Positions 7,401 to 14,232 of a stretch of DNA of 19,421 bases are shown here, piece by piece. The notes under the pieces were generated by a model, which saw nothing but the letters and a program-made list of their open reading frames with translations, searched no databases and was not told where the DNA came from. Each line of letters begins with the position of its first letter. Position 1 is the first letter of the stretch. The translations under genes were made by a program, and so were the position numbers. Source of the DNA: DASVSE01 sp036399715 (GTDB lineage: Bacteria > Bacteroidota > Rhodothermia > Rhodothermales > Rubricoccaceae). The stretch spans positions 1 through 19,421 of the forward strand of contig DASWMO010000213.1 of assembly GCA_036399715.1 (NCBI GenBank), given 5' to 3'.

Positions 7401-9078
7401 CATCGCTCCCTTCTGGGACGACCTCAACCCAGGCTCCGGAGGAACGGTCTACGCGGGTGCGGACAGCCTCGGCCGGTTCGTCGTCCAGTGGGACGACGTG
7501 GTCCGCTACGGGACGAGCGACCGGTATACGTTCCAGGCCATCCTCACGCCGAACGGGTCGGTCCTCTTCCAGTACCTCGAGATGCAGGGGCCGCTCCTCG
7601 ACCAGGCCACGGTGGGGATCGAGAATGCGGCGGGCGACGACGGCTTGGAGGTCGCGTTCAACGCGCCGTACGTCCACGACGGGCTCGCCGTCCGGATCGG
7701 CCGCACGCCGCCGTGGCTCACGAGCGTGTCACCCTCGGCCGGCACAGTCGCGCCGGGAACGACCGCCCAGGTGACGGTCACCTTCGACGCATCTGTGCTT
7801 GAGGCCGGACTGTTCCGCGACGCCCTGCTGCTCCAGACCAACGACCCGGACACTCCGGCGCTGGGCGTCCCCGTCCGGCTTGAGGTCGCCGGCGACCTCC
7901 TCGTCAGGCTCGGCGCCGGCTGGAACCTCGTCAGCTGGAACGTGGCCACGCTCGACACCACGCCGGAGGCCGTCCTGGCCCCCGTGCTCGACCGTGTCCT
8001 GGCCGTCGAGAGCTACCGGGGCGGCGAGCGGTTGACGTGGGCCCCGGGCAGGACCACCAACACGCTCTCGGCGCTGGACCCTATGTACAGCTACTGGGTC
8101 CGCCTCGCGGCCCCGGGCACGCTGGCGCTACGGGGCGAGCGCATTGCTGCACAGACGCCGTTGGCGCTCTCGGCCGGCCCCAACGCCGTCTCGTACCTCC
8201 CGGCCCGCGCCAACGGGATCGGGTATGCCCTCGAGGACGTGCTCGGAGCGGCGGTGGTCGCGTCGGCGTTCCCGGGGACCGGCCTGACGTTCTCGTCGGC
8301 CGTCCCCGACGCTTTCCAGGTCCTCGCCCAGATGGAGCCGAAGGCCGGATACGTCCTCCACCTCGCCGAGCCGGCGACGCTGGTCTACCCGGCCGCCACG
8401 GGGGGCATGGGGGCCGGCAGTGACGCGGCGCGGCCGACCCTGGAGGGCCGCCTCCGGGCCGAGCGCGAGGCGGGCGTCACGGCGACTCCGGAGTGGGTGA
8501 GCGTGTGGGGCGCTGGATTGACGGGAGCGGACGGCCATCCGCTCCCCGTCGGAGTCCGAGTGACGGCGGTCGACCCGCAGGGCACGGTCTGCGGCGCGTT
8601 CGACGTCGTGGCCGACGGGCACCTCGGGCTCATGGCCGTCTACGCGGACGACCCGGCCACACCCGAGGATGAGGGCGCTGCGCCTGGCGAGCGCGTCACG
8701 CTCCGGTTCGCGGGCGACGCCGCGACGGTGTCGTTTACGTGGACCGCGTTCGGGGACATCGTCGACCTCAGTGGGACCGTGGTTGCGGGCGAAGACGAGC
8801 CGGGTGCGCTCCCGAACGCATTTTCCCTCGACGGCAACGCCCCGAACCCGTTCGGGACGAGGACCACCGTCCGTTTCGCGCTACCGGTGACGACGCGCGT
8901 GCGCCTCGTCGTCTATGATCTCCTTGGCCGAGAGGTCTCAACACTCGTTGACGGCGAGTTGCACGCTGGCCGCCACTCCGTGGTATGGGACGCCACAGGG
9001 GCCGCGAGCGGAGCCTATGTGGTCGTGATGGAGGCCGAGGACTTCCGCGCAACCCGCCGGCTGACCCTCGTGCGGTAA
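4435..9078 (+). CDS. Giant secreted ASH/Ig-repeat protein with T9SS sorting domain
   Basis: The 1547-residue product starts at the ATG at 4435; a GTG 45 bp upstream is in frame but would push the signal peptide inward. A Sec signal (about 20-37, ending AAAQ) is followed by repeated ASH/choice-of-anchor-D Ig-like modules (near 38, 347, 452, 713 and 819), recognisable by LAVSP-L-V-A-G-TVTNTGxxPLTF patterns. Two copies of a roughly 200-residue module start near 89 and 902; both contain DA(Y/F)GY(T/S)W(T/S)DS, PFxFYGQ(T/P)YT, FWDDL(D/N)P and a GLAVRI end. A unique insert lies at about 500-660. Two GWNLVSW-like modules begin near 1162. The type A T9SS tail (from about 1460) has APNPFGTRTTVRF, VYDLLGREVSTLVDG and GAYVVVMEAE. 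It should be exported to the cell surface or medium; adhesion or structure is inferred, with no catalytic motif seen. Confidence 0.88.
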   Translation: MPLPATLLRTSPWTTPQLWAASAGLLVALLAALPAAAQPRLAVSQPALTQALGAGATATQTLTVTNTGNAALTFAAARGPAGAPAGGPDAYGYTWTDSDRTGGPVYQWTDIRATGTRHTLTSSGGVWVDLPFAFPFYGQTYTRVKVYADGLISFLPTYQGSTSNNRPVPYWDNPDLFIAGFWDDLDPSRAGGVYTGTDARGRFVVQYHEVGLAGSTAPDARYTFQIVLDPSGTALVQYGPMVGPTNSATVGIENATSDHGGSTTGLEVAYNEPYVRNGLAVRIARGDPWLSVVGGGTLAPGASAGVTATFSSFDLQAGTYASALALTSNSAPPTVVVPATLTVLSVPDVAVSATSVAFGDVFIGGTGADTLVVTNAGSAPLTLSSVTAGGSPFFTASVGPTVMAPGAIRRIAVRFEPALVGPSTGTLVLTTDDPDEPAVSVTLAGLGVPAPDVAVTPPALTASVAAGLSVTHTLTVANTGGAALTFALSLRPDGAGSALDSLYSDSGAAGAGTTGWTPWRPFAVSNRFTATDRFSMTAVRAFLKIERDPTVRVEVYGAGTFGDPTSGPLLRSLDVSIPHGPAAMHEIPLDTTLVFERGEDFYVVIWTEGEYAPFGVHTNSGGRSYRRTFHSPTWYHETGSTTYVIRALRTTGDWIGAERLTGTVPAGGSVDVPVRVGGAALIGGQYTGSVVVESDDPDEPEVVVPVTLGVTGVPEVAVSADTLDFAEVFLGAAVSRTVTVRNVGTGPLTVSAVTSSAPAFSVSPAGAFTLGVDQSRAVEVTFTPVVSGLVAASLTVTSDDPGRPVATVALTGEGALAPNLAVAPDSLAAVLDAGMTGTATLAVSNTGAGPLEFTFPGYTEALRSWPHQERRASDPSAAPVWLGKGALDARRGNVAFDSGGPDAFGYSWSDSNEPGGPAFSWADISETGTALPLGDDDSETVSLPFPFTFYGQPYTDVVVSSNGFLTFAAAGATAFTNQPVPRTATPSDLIAPFWDDLNPGSGGTVYAGADSLGRFVVQWDDVVRYGTSDRYTFQAILTPNGSVLFQYLEMQGPLLDQATVGIENAAGDDGLEVAFNAPYVHDGLAVRIGRTPPWLTSVSPSAGTVAPGTTAQVTVTFDASVLEAGLFRDALLLQTNDPDTPALGVPVRLEVAGDLLVRLGAGWNLVSWNVATLDTTPEAVLAPVLDRVLAVESYRGGERLTWAPGRTTNTLSALDPMYSYWVRLAAPGTLALRGERIAAQTPLALSAGPNAVSYLPARANGIGYALEDVLGAAVVASAFPGTGLTFSSAVPDAFQVLAQMEPKAGYVLHLAEPATLVYPAATGGMGAGSDAARPTLEGRLRAEREAGVTATPEWVSVWGAGLTGADGHPLPVGVRVTAVDPQGTVCGAFDVVADGHLGLMAVYADDPATPEDEGAAPGERVTLRFAGDAATVSFTWTAFGDIVDLSGTVVAGEDEPGALPNAFSLDGNAPNPFGTRTTVRFALPVTTRVRLVVYDLLGREVSTLVDGELHAGRHSVVWDATGAASGAYVVVMEAEDFRATRRLTLVR

Positions 9079-9127
9079 CGGTCGTCCTACCTCACAAACC
9101 TTCCTCTTGACACCCTTCAGACCTGTC

Positions 9128-10825
9128 ATGCCCCTCTCTGCTCTCTTTCCCCACCTGAACTGGGTCCTGCCGCTCGTCTTCCTGACAACGGGTGCGATCA
9201 CTGTCAATGCACAGACTCCGTCCGTCGTCGCCAACCCCAGGGCGAGCGAGTTCGACCAGTTTGGGACCGCCATCGACGTCGACGGCGACGTGGCCATTGT
9301 CGGGGCCCCGAACGAGCGAACCGACGGGGTCTGGACGGGTGCCGCCTACGTGTACCGCCTCACGGGCGGCGAGTGGACCCTCGAGGCAACGCTGCTCCCG
9401 GTCGGGTTCAGCCCCTTCGGGGAGACGCAGTTCGGTGCGAGCGTGGCCGTCTCAGGCGACCTGGCCGTCGTAGCGGCCCCGGCCGAATGGGTCGACTACC
9501 ACAGTGGAGACGCGAACACGCGCGGCGTCGTGTACGTCTTTCGGCGAGGTACCGGCGGCACGTGGGCGCTCGAGGCCGAACTCGCACAGGCCCCGTTCGG
9601 AGACCTTCTCTACGGGCTCGATGTCGATGTCGAGGACAACACGCTCGTCGTCGGCGTGAAGGACCGTTTCGTTGGCCCCCCGGGGCAGGGCGGTGGCGGC
9701 GGAGCCGTGACCGGCGATGGGCCCTCGGCCTCGCGGGCCGGCGACATCTGCCACGGCAACGGGGTCTACGAGCTCTCCCGCGCCGAGGTCGTCCGCTACG
9801 ACGGCTCTACCTGGGCACGGGCCGACTCACTCGTCGTCCCCGACGGCCTCATCGGGAGTGGATTCGGTTTGAGCGTCTCGCTCGACGGGGACGCTGTGAT
9901 CGTCGGGGCCCCGCTCTGGTACACGTCGCCCCTCTGCGGCGACGCTACAGACACCGATGAGGTCGGACGGGCGTACGTCTTCCGACGGACCGGCGACGAG
10001 TGGGCGTTTGAGGCGACGCTCGCGCCGGCAGGCCTCGCCGACGGCGACCAGTTCGGGACCGACGTGGCCGCGTCGGGCGACCGCGTCGTGGTAGGGGCCC
10101 CATACCGCGACGGTGTCTCGCTCGGGTCCGGTGCTGCCTTCTCGTTCGGATATGGCAGCGGGGCATGGGTGCAGGAGGCCGAATTCGTAGGGGTGGGCAC
10201 GGCTCAGCTGGACCAGTTCGGAGCCGCAGTTGCGCTCGAGGGCGACTACGCCGTCGTCGGGGCCCCACGGTTCCGGAACGCCAACATCAACCTCGGAGCG
10301 ACGTACGGCTTCCGGTACGCAGGAGGAGCATGGCAGCAGGGGTTCCGGGTCACCGTCGACGACGATACTGCCCCGACTACCAACTCCCCGATCTGGTTCG
10401 CGCTCGGGGGCGCTGTCGCGCTGGACGGGGGCCACGTCGCCATCGGAGCACCGCAGTACGGGTTGTACGGGTCGACCCTGGCGCGTGACATCGGGCGGGC
10501 GTACACGTACACGCTCGCAGAGTATTTCGGGCTGTCTACGGCCAGCGGTGGCACGCCAGCAGGAACGGAGGCGTCGCTTGGCCCGGCCATGCCGAACCCC
10601 ACGTCGGCCCGAGCGGCTCTGTCCCTGAGTGTCGACGCGCCTCAGCACGTCCGGGCGACGGTGTACGACGCGCTCGGCCGCGCCGTCGCCGTCGTCCTCG
10701 ACGCCGAGGTCGCCGCCGCGGCTGAGGTGACTGTCGATGCGAGCGGACTGGCTCCGGGCGTGTACGTCGTCCGCGTCGAGGGCGAGTCGTTCGCGTTCGC
10801 GCGCCGCTTCACGGTGACACGCTAG
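9128..10825 (+). CDS. Secreted FG-GAP seven-repeat protein with T9SS sorting domain
   Basis: The product has 565 residues from the ATG at 9128. A TTG 21 bp upstream is possible but unneeded, since the signal peptide (NWVLPLVFLTTGAITVNAQ) sits correctly from the ATG. The body contains seven FG-GAP_2-type units, for example FDQFGTAIDVDGDVAIVGAP and DQFGAAVALEGDYAVVGAP, near residues 41, 101, 158, 240, 304, 361 and 420. This matches a complete seven-bladed integrin-alpha-type propeller. The third unit is degenerate (VVGVKD instead of VGAP). The tail is a type A T9SS sorting domain (MPNPTSARAAL, VYDALGRAVAVVLD, GVYVVRVEGE). It starts 49 bp after the upstream giant T9SS protein with no obvious terminator between, so co-transcription is likely. 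The propeller suggests surface binding; the ligand is unknown. Confidence 0.88.
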   Translation: MPLSALFPHLNWVLPLVFLTTGAITVNAQTPSVVANPRASEFDQFGTAIDVDGDVAIVGAPNERTDGVWTGAAYVYRLTGGEWTLEATLLPVGFSPFGETQFGASVAVSGDLAVVAAPAEWVDYHSGDANTRGVVYVFRRGTGGTWALEAELAQAPFGDLLYGLDVDVEDNTLVVGVKDRFVGPPGQGGGGGAVTGDGPSASRAGDICHGNGVYELSRAEVVRYDGSTWARADSLVVPDGLIGSGFGLSVSLDGDAVIVGAPLWYTSPLCGDATDTDEVGRAYVFRRTGDEWAFEATLAPAGLADGDQFGTDVAASGDRVVVGAPYRDGVSLGSGAAFSFGYGSGAWVQEAEFVGVGTAQLDQFGAAVALEGDYAVVGAPRFRNANINLGATYGFRYAGGAWQQGFRVTVDDDTAPTTNSPIWFALGGAVALDGGHVAIGAPQYGLYGSTLARDIGRAYTYTLAEYFGLSTASGGTPAGTEASLGPAMPNPTSARAALSLSVDAPQHVRATVYDALGRAVAVVLDAEVAAAAEVTVDASGLAPGVYVVRVEGESFAFARRFTVTR

Positions 10826-10827
10826 AC

Positions 10828-11166
10828 GGGGCAGGCGGACGAGGTCGAACGGTTCAGGTGGAGGCGACCGTGACCGCTTTGCCACTGTCCATCGTCGGGC
10901 TGCGGCGGGGCTGTGATCCGACGAGTGAGGTGCTCCAGATGCAGCGAGTGGTAACGCGAGGTAGGCGGGTTACCACCGGCGAGACCCAAGTGCTCAGACA
11001 GTAAAGGACGTGACTAGGCGGGCTAGTCCAGCTCTGGCACGACCTCGTTTCACTCGGCACGGTTCCGAATCTGACGCCCGGCTCCCGCACCATTACCAGC
11101 ACCCCGCTCGTCGCCGACGCGAACGTGGCGCGCGGCCATACCCTGACCGTCGTCATCGAGGGTTAA
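10828..11166 (+). pseudogene. Decayed coding stretch with two in-frame stops
   Basis: One frame reads through from 10828 to TAA at 11164-11166 interrupted only by TAA at 11002-11004 and TGA at 11011-11013. The first part contains TVQVEATVTALPLSIVGL; the last 50 codons contain SLGTVPNLTPGSRTITST and end ARGHTLTVVIEG. The closing segment looks like the last strands of an Ig-like extracellular module, with coding-like composition, but I could not name a family. It is probably the remnant of another surface-protein gene in this block. There is no start codon or signal peptide, since the 5' part is lost or overwritten by the FG-GAP gene end. A chance open frame in high-GC DNA is the alternative for the first half; the second half is more convincing. 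Confidence 0.4.
10948..10976. repeat. Perfect 8-bp inverted repeat GTGGTAAC/GTTACCAC
   Basis: GTGGTAAC (10948-10955) and GTTACCAC (10969-10976) are exact reverse complements around a 13-base GC-rich spacer, 123 bp after the FG-GAP gene. It could be a terminator stem lacking a T run, or an operator-like site stranded in the decayed region. Confidence 0.35.
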
Positions 11167-11242
11167 CAAACTCGGGCGGGATCAATGCGGTGAGCCAGAC
11201 CCCGTTCACCGATAGAAGGAACGCATGGCCAACCCGGTATAT

Positions 11243-11259
11243 CCGCCCTGCCGGGGCGG
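11243..11259 (-). terminator. Possible terminator hairpin downstream of the sortilin-like gene
   Basis: A 6-bp GC stem (CCGCCC 11243-11248 with GGGCGG 11254-11259) with a 5-base loop lies about 60 bp past the stop of the minus-strand gene ending at 11318. No T run follows on either strand, so the call is weak. The rest of 11167-11317 shows nothing else. Confidence 0.25.
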
Positions 11260-11317
11260 GTGGCTTGGGCAGGGTGCCCCAGGTCACGCGGGGCGTGGCG
11301 TGTCCGGGTCTCCGGCG

Positions 11318-13957
11318 TCAGCGGGCGCGGGTGAGGCGCAGCGCGGCGCCCGTGCGCGCGCTCGCCAGACGGGCCACGTAGACGCCCGGCGCCAGCGCTC
11401 GGCCGTCCACGGGGATGCGGTGGGAGCCCGCCGCACGCTGCCCGTCGGCGAGTACGGCCACTTGCCGCCCCGCCGCGTCGTACAGCGTGAGGCGGAGGAG
11501 GCTCTCGCGCGGGAGCCGCACCTCGACGACCGTCCGGTCGCGGAACGGATTTGGACCGACGGCAGTGAGCGTGAGGGCGGCCTCGGGCGCGGCGCCCGGC
11601 CCGGAGGCGGTGGGAGTCTCGGCGAGCGGGCGGAGGAAAGCTCCGTTTCCATGCGTGAGCGCGCGAATCGTCCGGTCGGCCGGCGACACCACGAGGTCCG
11701 CCACCATCACCGCCTCCACGAGCCCGGTGTCCCATGGGGCCCACGTCACCCCGGCGTCGATCGAGACGAACACGCCGACGTCGGTCCCGACGTAGACGTG
11801 GTCGGGCGCCAGCGGGTCGAGCACGACGGCGGAGGCGGGGATGTCGGGGAGCCCGTTCGTTACGTCGGTCCACGTCGCGCCGCCGTCGGCGGTCTGGAAG
11901 ACGTGGCCCGAGCCGAAGCCGGAGGCCGTCACGTAGGCCGTCTGGGGGTCCGAGGGGTGGACGGCGACGTCGGTGAGGAATCGGTCGGGAAGGCCGGCCG
12001 TGCGGTTGGTCCAGTTCGCCCCGGCGTTCGTCGTGACGAACAGCTTCGGCGGGCCGGGCGTGTCGCTCGGGAAACGCGAGTTCGGTGAGGTCGTGAGGTA
12101 GACCACGCCGGCGTCCGACGGGGCGACCGCGAGGGCGAGGGCGTCGTTCCCGCTGGGGTCTACGGCCGCGCCGCCGTTGGTGGCCGTCCACGCGTCCCCC
12201 CTGTTCTCGGAGCGGTAGACGACGCTGCCGGCGGCGTAGAGCCGGTCGGGCATCGACGGCGCGAGAGCGTAGGGCGCGACGAAGCCCGGCGCGCTCGCCG
12301 GCGGCGCGATGTTCACGAAGCTCTGCCCGCCGTCCTCGGAGCGGCGGATGGCGAGGTACTGGAGCGCCCCGTAGACCCGCTCCGGCGTGCGGGGGTCGGT
12401 GGCCGTCCACGTCCCGTCGCCGCCGAGCGGGCGGTACCAGCGGGTGTCCCCGCGCCAGATGAAGACCCCCTGGTCCTGGACGCCCCCCGTCATCTGGTTG
12501 GGGTCCTGCGCCGAGACGGAGGCGCCGTTGTAGAACTGCGTCGTCTGGAGGCCCCCGTTGGCGGCCGTGTAGGTCTGTCCGCTGTCCGTGCTCCGGTAGA
12601 TCCCCCCGTCGTTGGCGAAGTAGACCACGCCGGGCTGGGTGGGGTGGAACGCGAAGTGGTGGTTATCGGGGTGCATCTGCGTCGGGCTCCCGTCGTGCCC
12701 GCCGACGGGCGGGTACAGCGGGCCCCCGTAGGACGAGATCTGGACGGGGTTGGCCCCGCCCTGCGTCGAGCGCCACATGTCGACGCCGGCCAGCAGGACC
12801 ACGTTCGGGTCGTGCGGGTCTACGGCGACGTAGTGGGCGAACCAGCCCTGGAACGTGGCGTAGTTCGTCGTCGTGACCGTGCTCCACGACGCGCCCCCGT
12901 CGGCGGAGCGGAGGAGCCACGTCGAGCCGTTCCCGTTGACCCCGTTGCCTACGCTGGCGAACACCGTCGCAGGCTGTGTGGGGTGGCGGTCGAAGAGCAC
13001 CTTGCCGACGTAGCTCGGCGGTACCCCGGTCGTGACACGGGTCCAGTTCGCGCCGCCGTCGGTCGTCCGGTAGATCCCGTAGCCGGGCGACTGCTGGTTG
13101 CCGCAGGCCGCGACGACCTCCTGGGGGGCAGCCGGGTTGACCGAGACGTCGGTGGCGAGCGGCACGTTGAGGCTCGTGGCCCACGTGGCCCCGCCGTCTC
13201 GGGAGACGAGGACGCCCTCCGTCGTGGCGGCCCAGACGATAGAGGGGTCGGTGGGGTCGAGCCGGAGCATCTGTACGCCGCGCTCCTGGTTCCGCGTCCA
13301 GTCGAGCGCGTGCGCCCACGTCGCCCCGCCGTCCGTAGTCTTCAGGATGCCGACCCCGTAGCTCCCGCGCGTGGGACGGAACGTCACGCCGCCATGCGTG
13401 TCGCGGTAGCGGTACACCTCGCCCGTGCCGACGTAGAGCGTGAGGCTGTCGGCCGGGTGGACGGCGATCGTGGAGACGGCGAGGGCGCCGAAGCCGAGCG
13501 GGACCCGTTCCCATGCCGCCTCGCCGAGCCCCTCCGTCGCCGAGCGCCAGAGCCCGCCGGAGGCGGAGCCGGCCCAGACGGTGTGCGGGTTGAGCGGGTT
13601 GAGTGCGACGGCCAGCATCCGCCCGGCGAAGTTGTGAGGCCCGATGGCCTGCCAGCCGGCCTCCGCACCGGGCCGTTCAGCGGGCGCTTCGGCGCGCATC
13701 TCGGCGAGGCGGTCGAGAGCGCGAGCGTACCCCTCTGCGGGAAGCTCGGACGTGGGGTAGGCCCGCTGCTCGGTCCACAGCACGAGCGCTTCGTATGCCC
13801 CCGGCGTTTCCTCCTCCCCCTCGGTCTCCCACTCGGTGCTTGCCTCGTCCCCCTGGCAGGCACCGAGGGAGAGAAGCACAAGGATGAGGGCCCCAGCGAA
13901 GGTGAGGGAGCGGAGGGCGAGGGCAGACAGCCCGAGCCGGAGACGCAAACGGGTCAT
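11318..13957 (-). CDS. Sortilin/VPS10-like ten-Asp-box propeller lipoprotein with T9SS tail
   Basis: The 879-residue product begins with a hydrophobic signal ending in a perfect lipobox LGAC (Cys34), then an acidic linker (TEWETEGEEE). From about 105 onward it is a large propeller with ten Asp-box (BNR) motifs of the form S/T-x-D-x-G-x-x-W/F, for example TTDGGATW (207-214), SRDGGATW, SADGGASW, SEDGGQSF, TADGGATW and SIDAGVTW. This resembles the ten-bladed sortilin/VPS10 fold and secreted glycosidase-like propellers, but no catalytic residues can be assigned. The C-terminus is a type A T9SS sorting domain (GPNPFRDRTVVEVRL, LYDAAGRQVAVLADG, GVYVARLASA). Having both a lipidation signal and a T9SS tail is unusual. 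The start ATG at 13957 lies 40 bp after a good promoter. Surface binding or polymer handling is inferred. Confidence 0.88.
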   Translation of the reverse strand: MTRLRLRLGLSALALRSLTFAGALILVLLSLGACQGDEASTEWETEGEEETPGAYEALVLWTEQRAYPTSELPAEGYARALDRLAEMRAEAPAERPGAEAGWQAIGPHNFAGRMLAVALNPLNPHTVWAGSASGGLWRSATEGLGEAAWERVPLGFGALAVSTIAVHPADSLTLYVGTGEVYRYRDTHGGVTFRPTRGSYGVGILKTTDGGATWAHALDWTRNQERGVQMLRLDPTDPSIVWAATTEGVLVSRDGGATWATSLNVPLATDVSVNPAAPQEVVAACGNQQSPGYGIYRTTDGGANWTRVTTGVPPSYVGKVLFDRHPTQPATVFASVGNGVNGNGSTWLLRSADGGASWSTVTTTNYATFQGWFAHYVAVDPHDPNVVLLAGVDMWRSTQGGANPVQISSYGGPLYPPVGGHDGSPTQMHPDNHHFAFHPTQPGVVYFANDGGIYRSTDSGQTYTAANGGLQTTQFYNGASVSAQDPNQMTGGVQDQGVFIWRGDTRWYRPLGGDGTWTATDPRTPERVYGALQYLAIRRSEDGGQSFVNIAPPASAPGFVAPYALAPSMPDRLYAAGSVVYRSENRGDAWTATNGGAAVDPSGNDALALAVAPSDAGVVYLTTSPNSRFPSDTPGPPKLFVTTNAGANWTNRTAGLPDRFLTDVAVHPSDPQTAYVTASGFGSGHVFQTADGGATWTDVTNGLPDIPASAVVLDPLAPDHVYVGTDVGVFVSIDAGVTWAPWDTGLVEAVMVADLVVSPADRTIRALTHGNGAFLRPLAETPTASGPGAAPEAALTLTAVGPNPFRDRTVVEVRLPRESLLRLTLYDAAGRQVAVLADGQRAAGSHRIPVDGRALAPGVYVARLASARTGAALRLTRAR

Positions 13958-13996
13958 AGGTGGCCGAGGAAGGAGGAGGCCGAGCGAGATGGTCTA

Positions 13997-14026
13997 TCTA
14001 TAAGAAGCGTGACATTGCGGGGTCAA
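13997..14026 (-). promoter_or_regulatory. Candidate promoter of the sortilin-like gene
   Basis: On the minus strand TTGACC (14021-14026) and TATAGA (13997-14002) are separated by 18 bp and lie 40 bp before the start codon. The region is locally AT-rich against the GC-rich background. The hexamers match sigma-70-type consensus at 5/6 and 4/6. The classic Bacteroidetes TAnnTTTG element is not evident. Confidence 0.5.
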
Positions 14027-14054
14027 ATAGGGGAGAGGGACGTGGCCGGCGGGG

Positions 14055-14183
14055 TCACCGTACGATGCTCACCCGCTGTCTGAGGGTACCCGTGGACGTC
14101 GAGGCACGAACGACGTAGGCACCGCGCGCGAGCGCCGATACGTTGAAGGCCAGATCGTGCGCCCCCGGCCGAACCGGTCGATC
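14055..14183 (-). pseudogene. Orphan T9SS sorting-domain tail
   Basis: Directly after the stop of the choice-of-anchor-B gene, a different frame on the same strand encodes DRPVRPGAHDLAFNVSAL followed by ARGAYVVRASTSTGTLRQ and ends RVSIVR at TGA 14055-14057. This is the last third of a type A sorting domain (G-x-H-DL, LxxGxYVVR, basic end), with no start codon and no upstream body: upstream, this frame runs into the intact neighbouring gene. It is best read as the surviving 3' end of a deleted or replaced T9SS substrate gene. It differs clearly in sequence from the neighbour's own tail, so it is not a recent copy of it. Confidence 0.7.
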
Positions 14184-14232
14184 AGCGGGCGACGCTCACC
14201 CGGGCCGCCGTCGTGAACGTCTCGCCGACGAC
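14182..14232 (-). repeat. Direct repeat copy 1 of a T9SS tail (partner at 15725-15775)
   Basis: The last 51 bp of the choice-of-anchor-B gene match 15725-15775 in the same orientation with about 7 mismatches (first 15 bases identical, TCAGCGGGCGACGCT on the plus strand). The two copies bracket the whole gene at a distance of 1543 bp. Both encode the end of a sorting domain (ARVSVAR then TGA). Confidence 0.75.

Noticed and set aside
12644..14083. 479-codon plus-strand frame opposite the sortilin-like gene
   Set aside because: Composition is antisense-like and it lacks any motif, while the minus-strand frame shows ten Asp-boxes, a lipobox and a T9SS tail.
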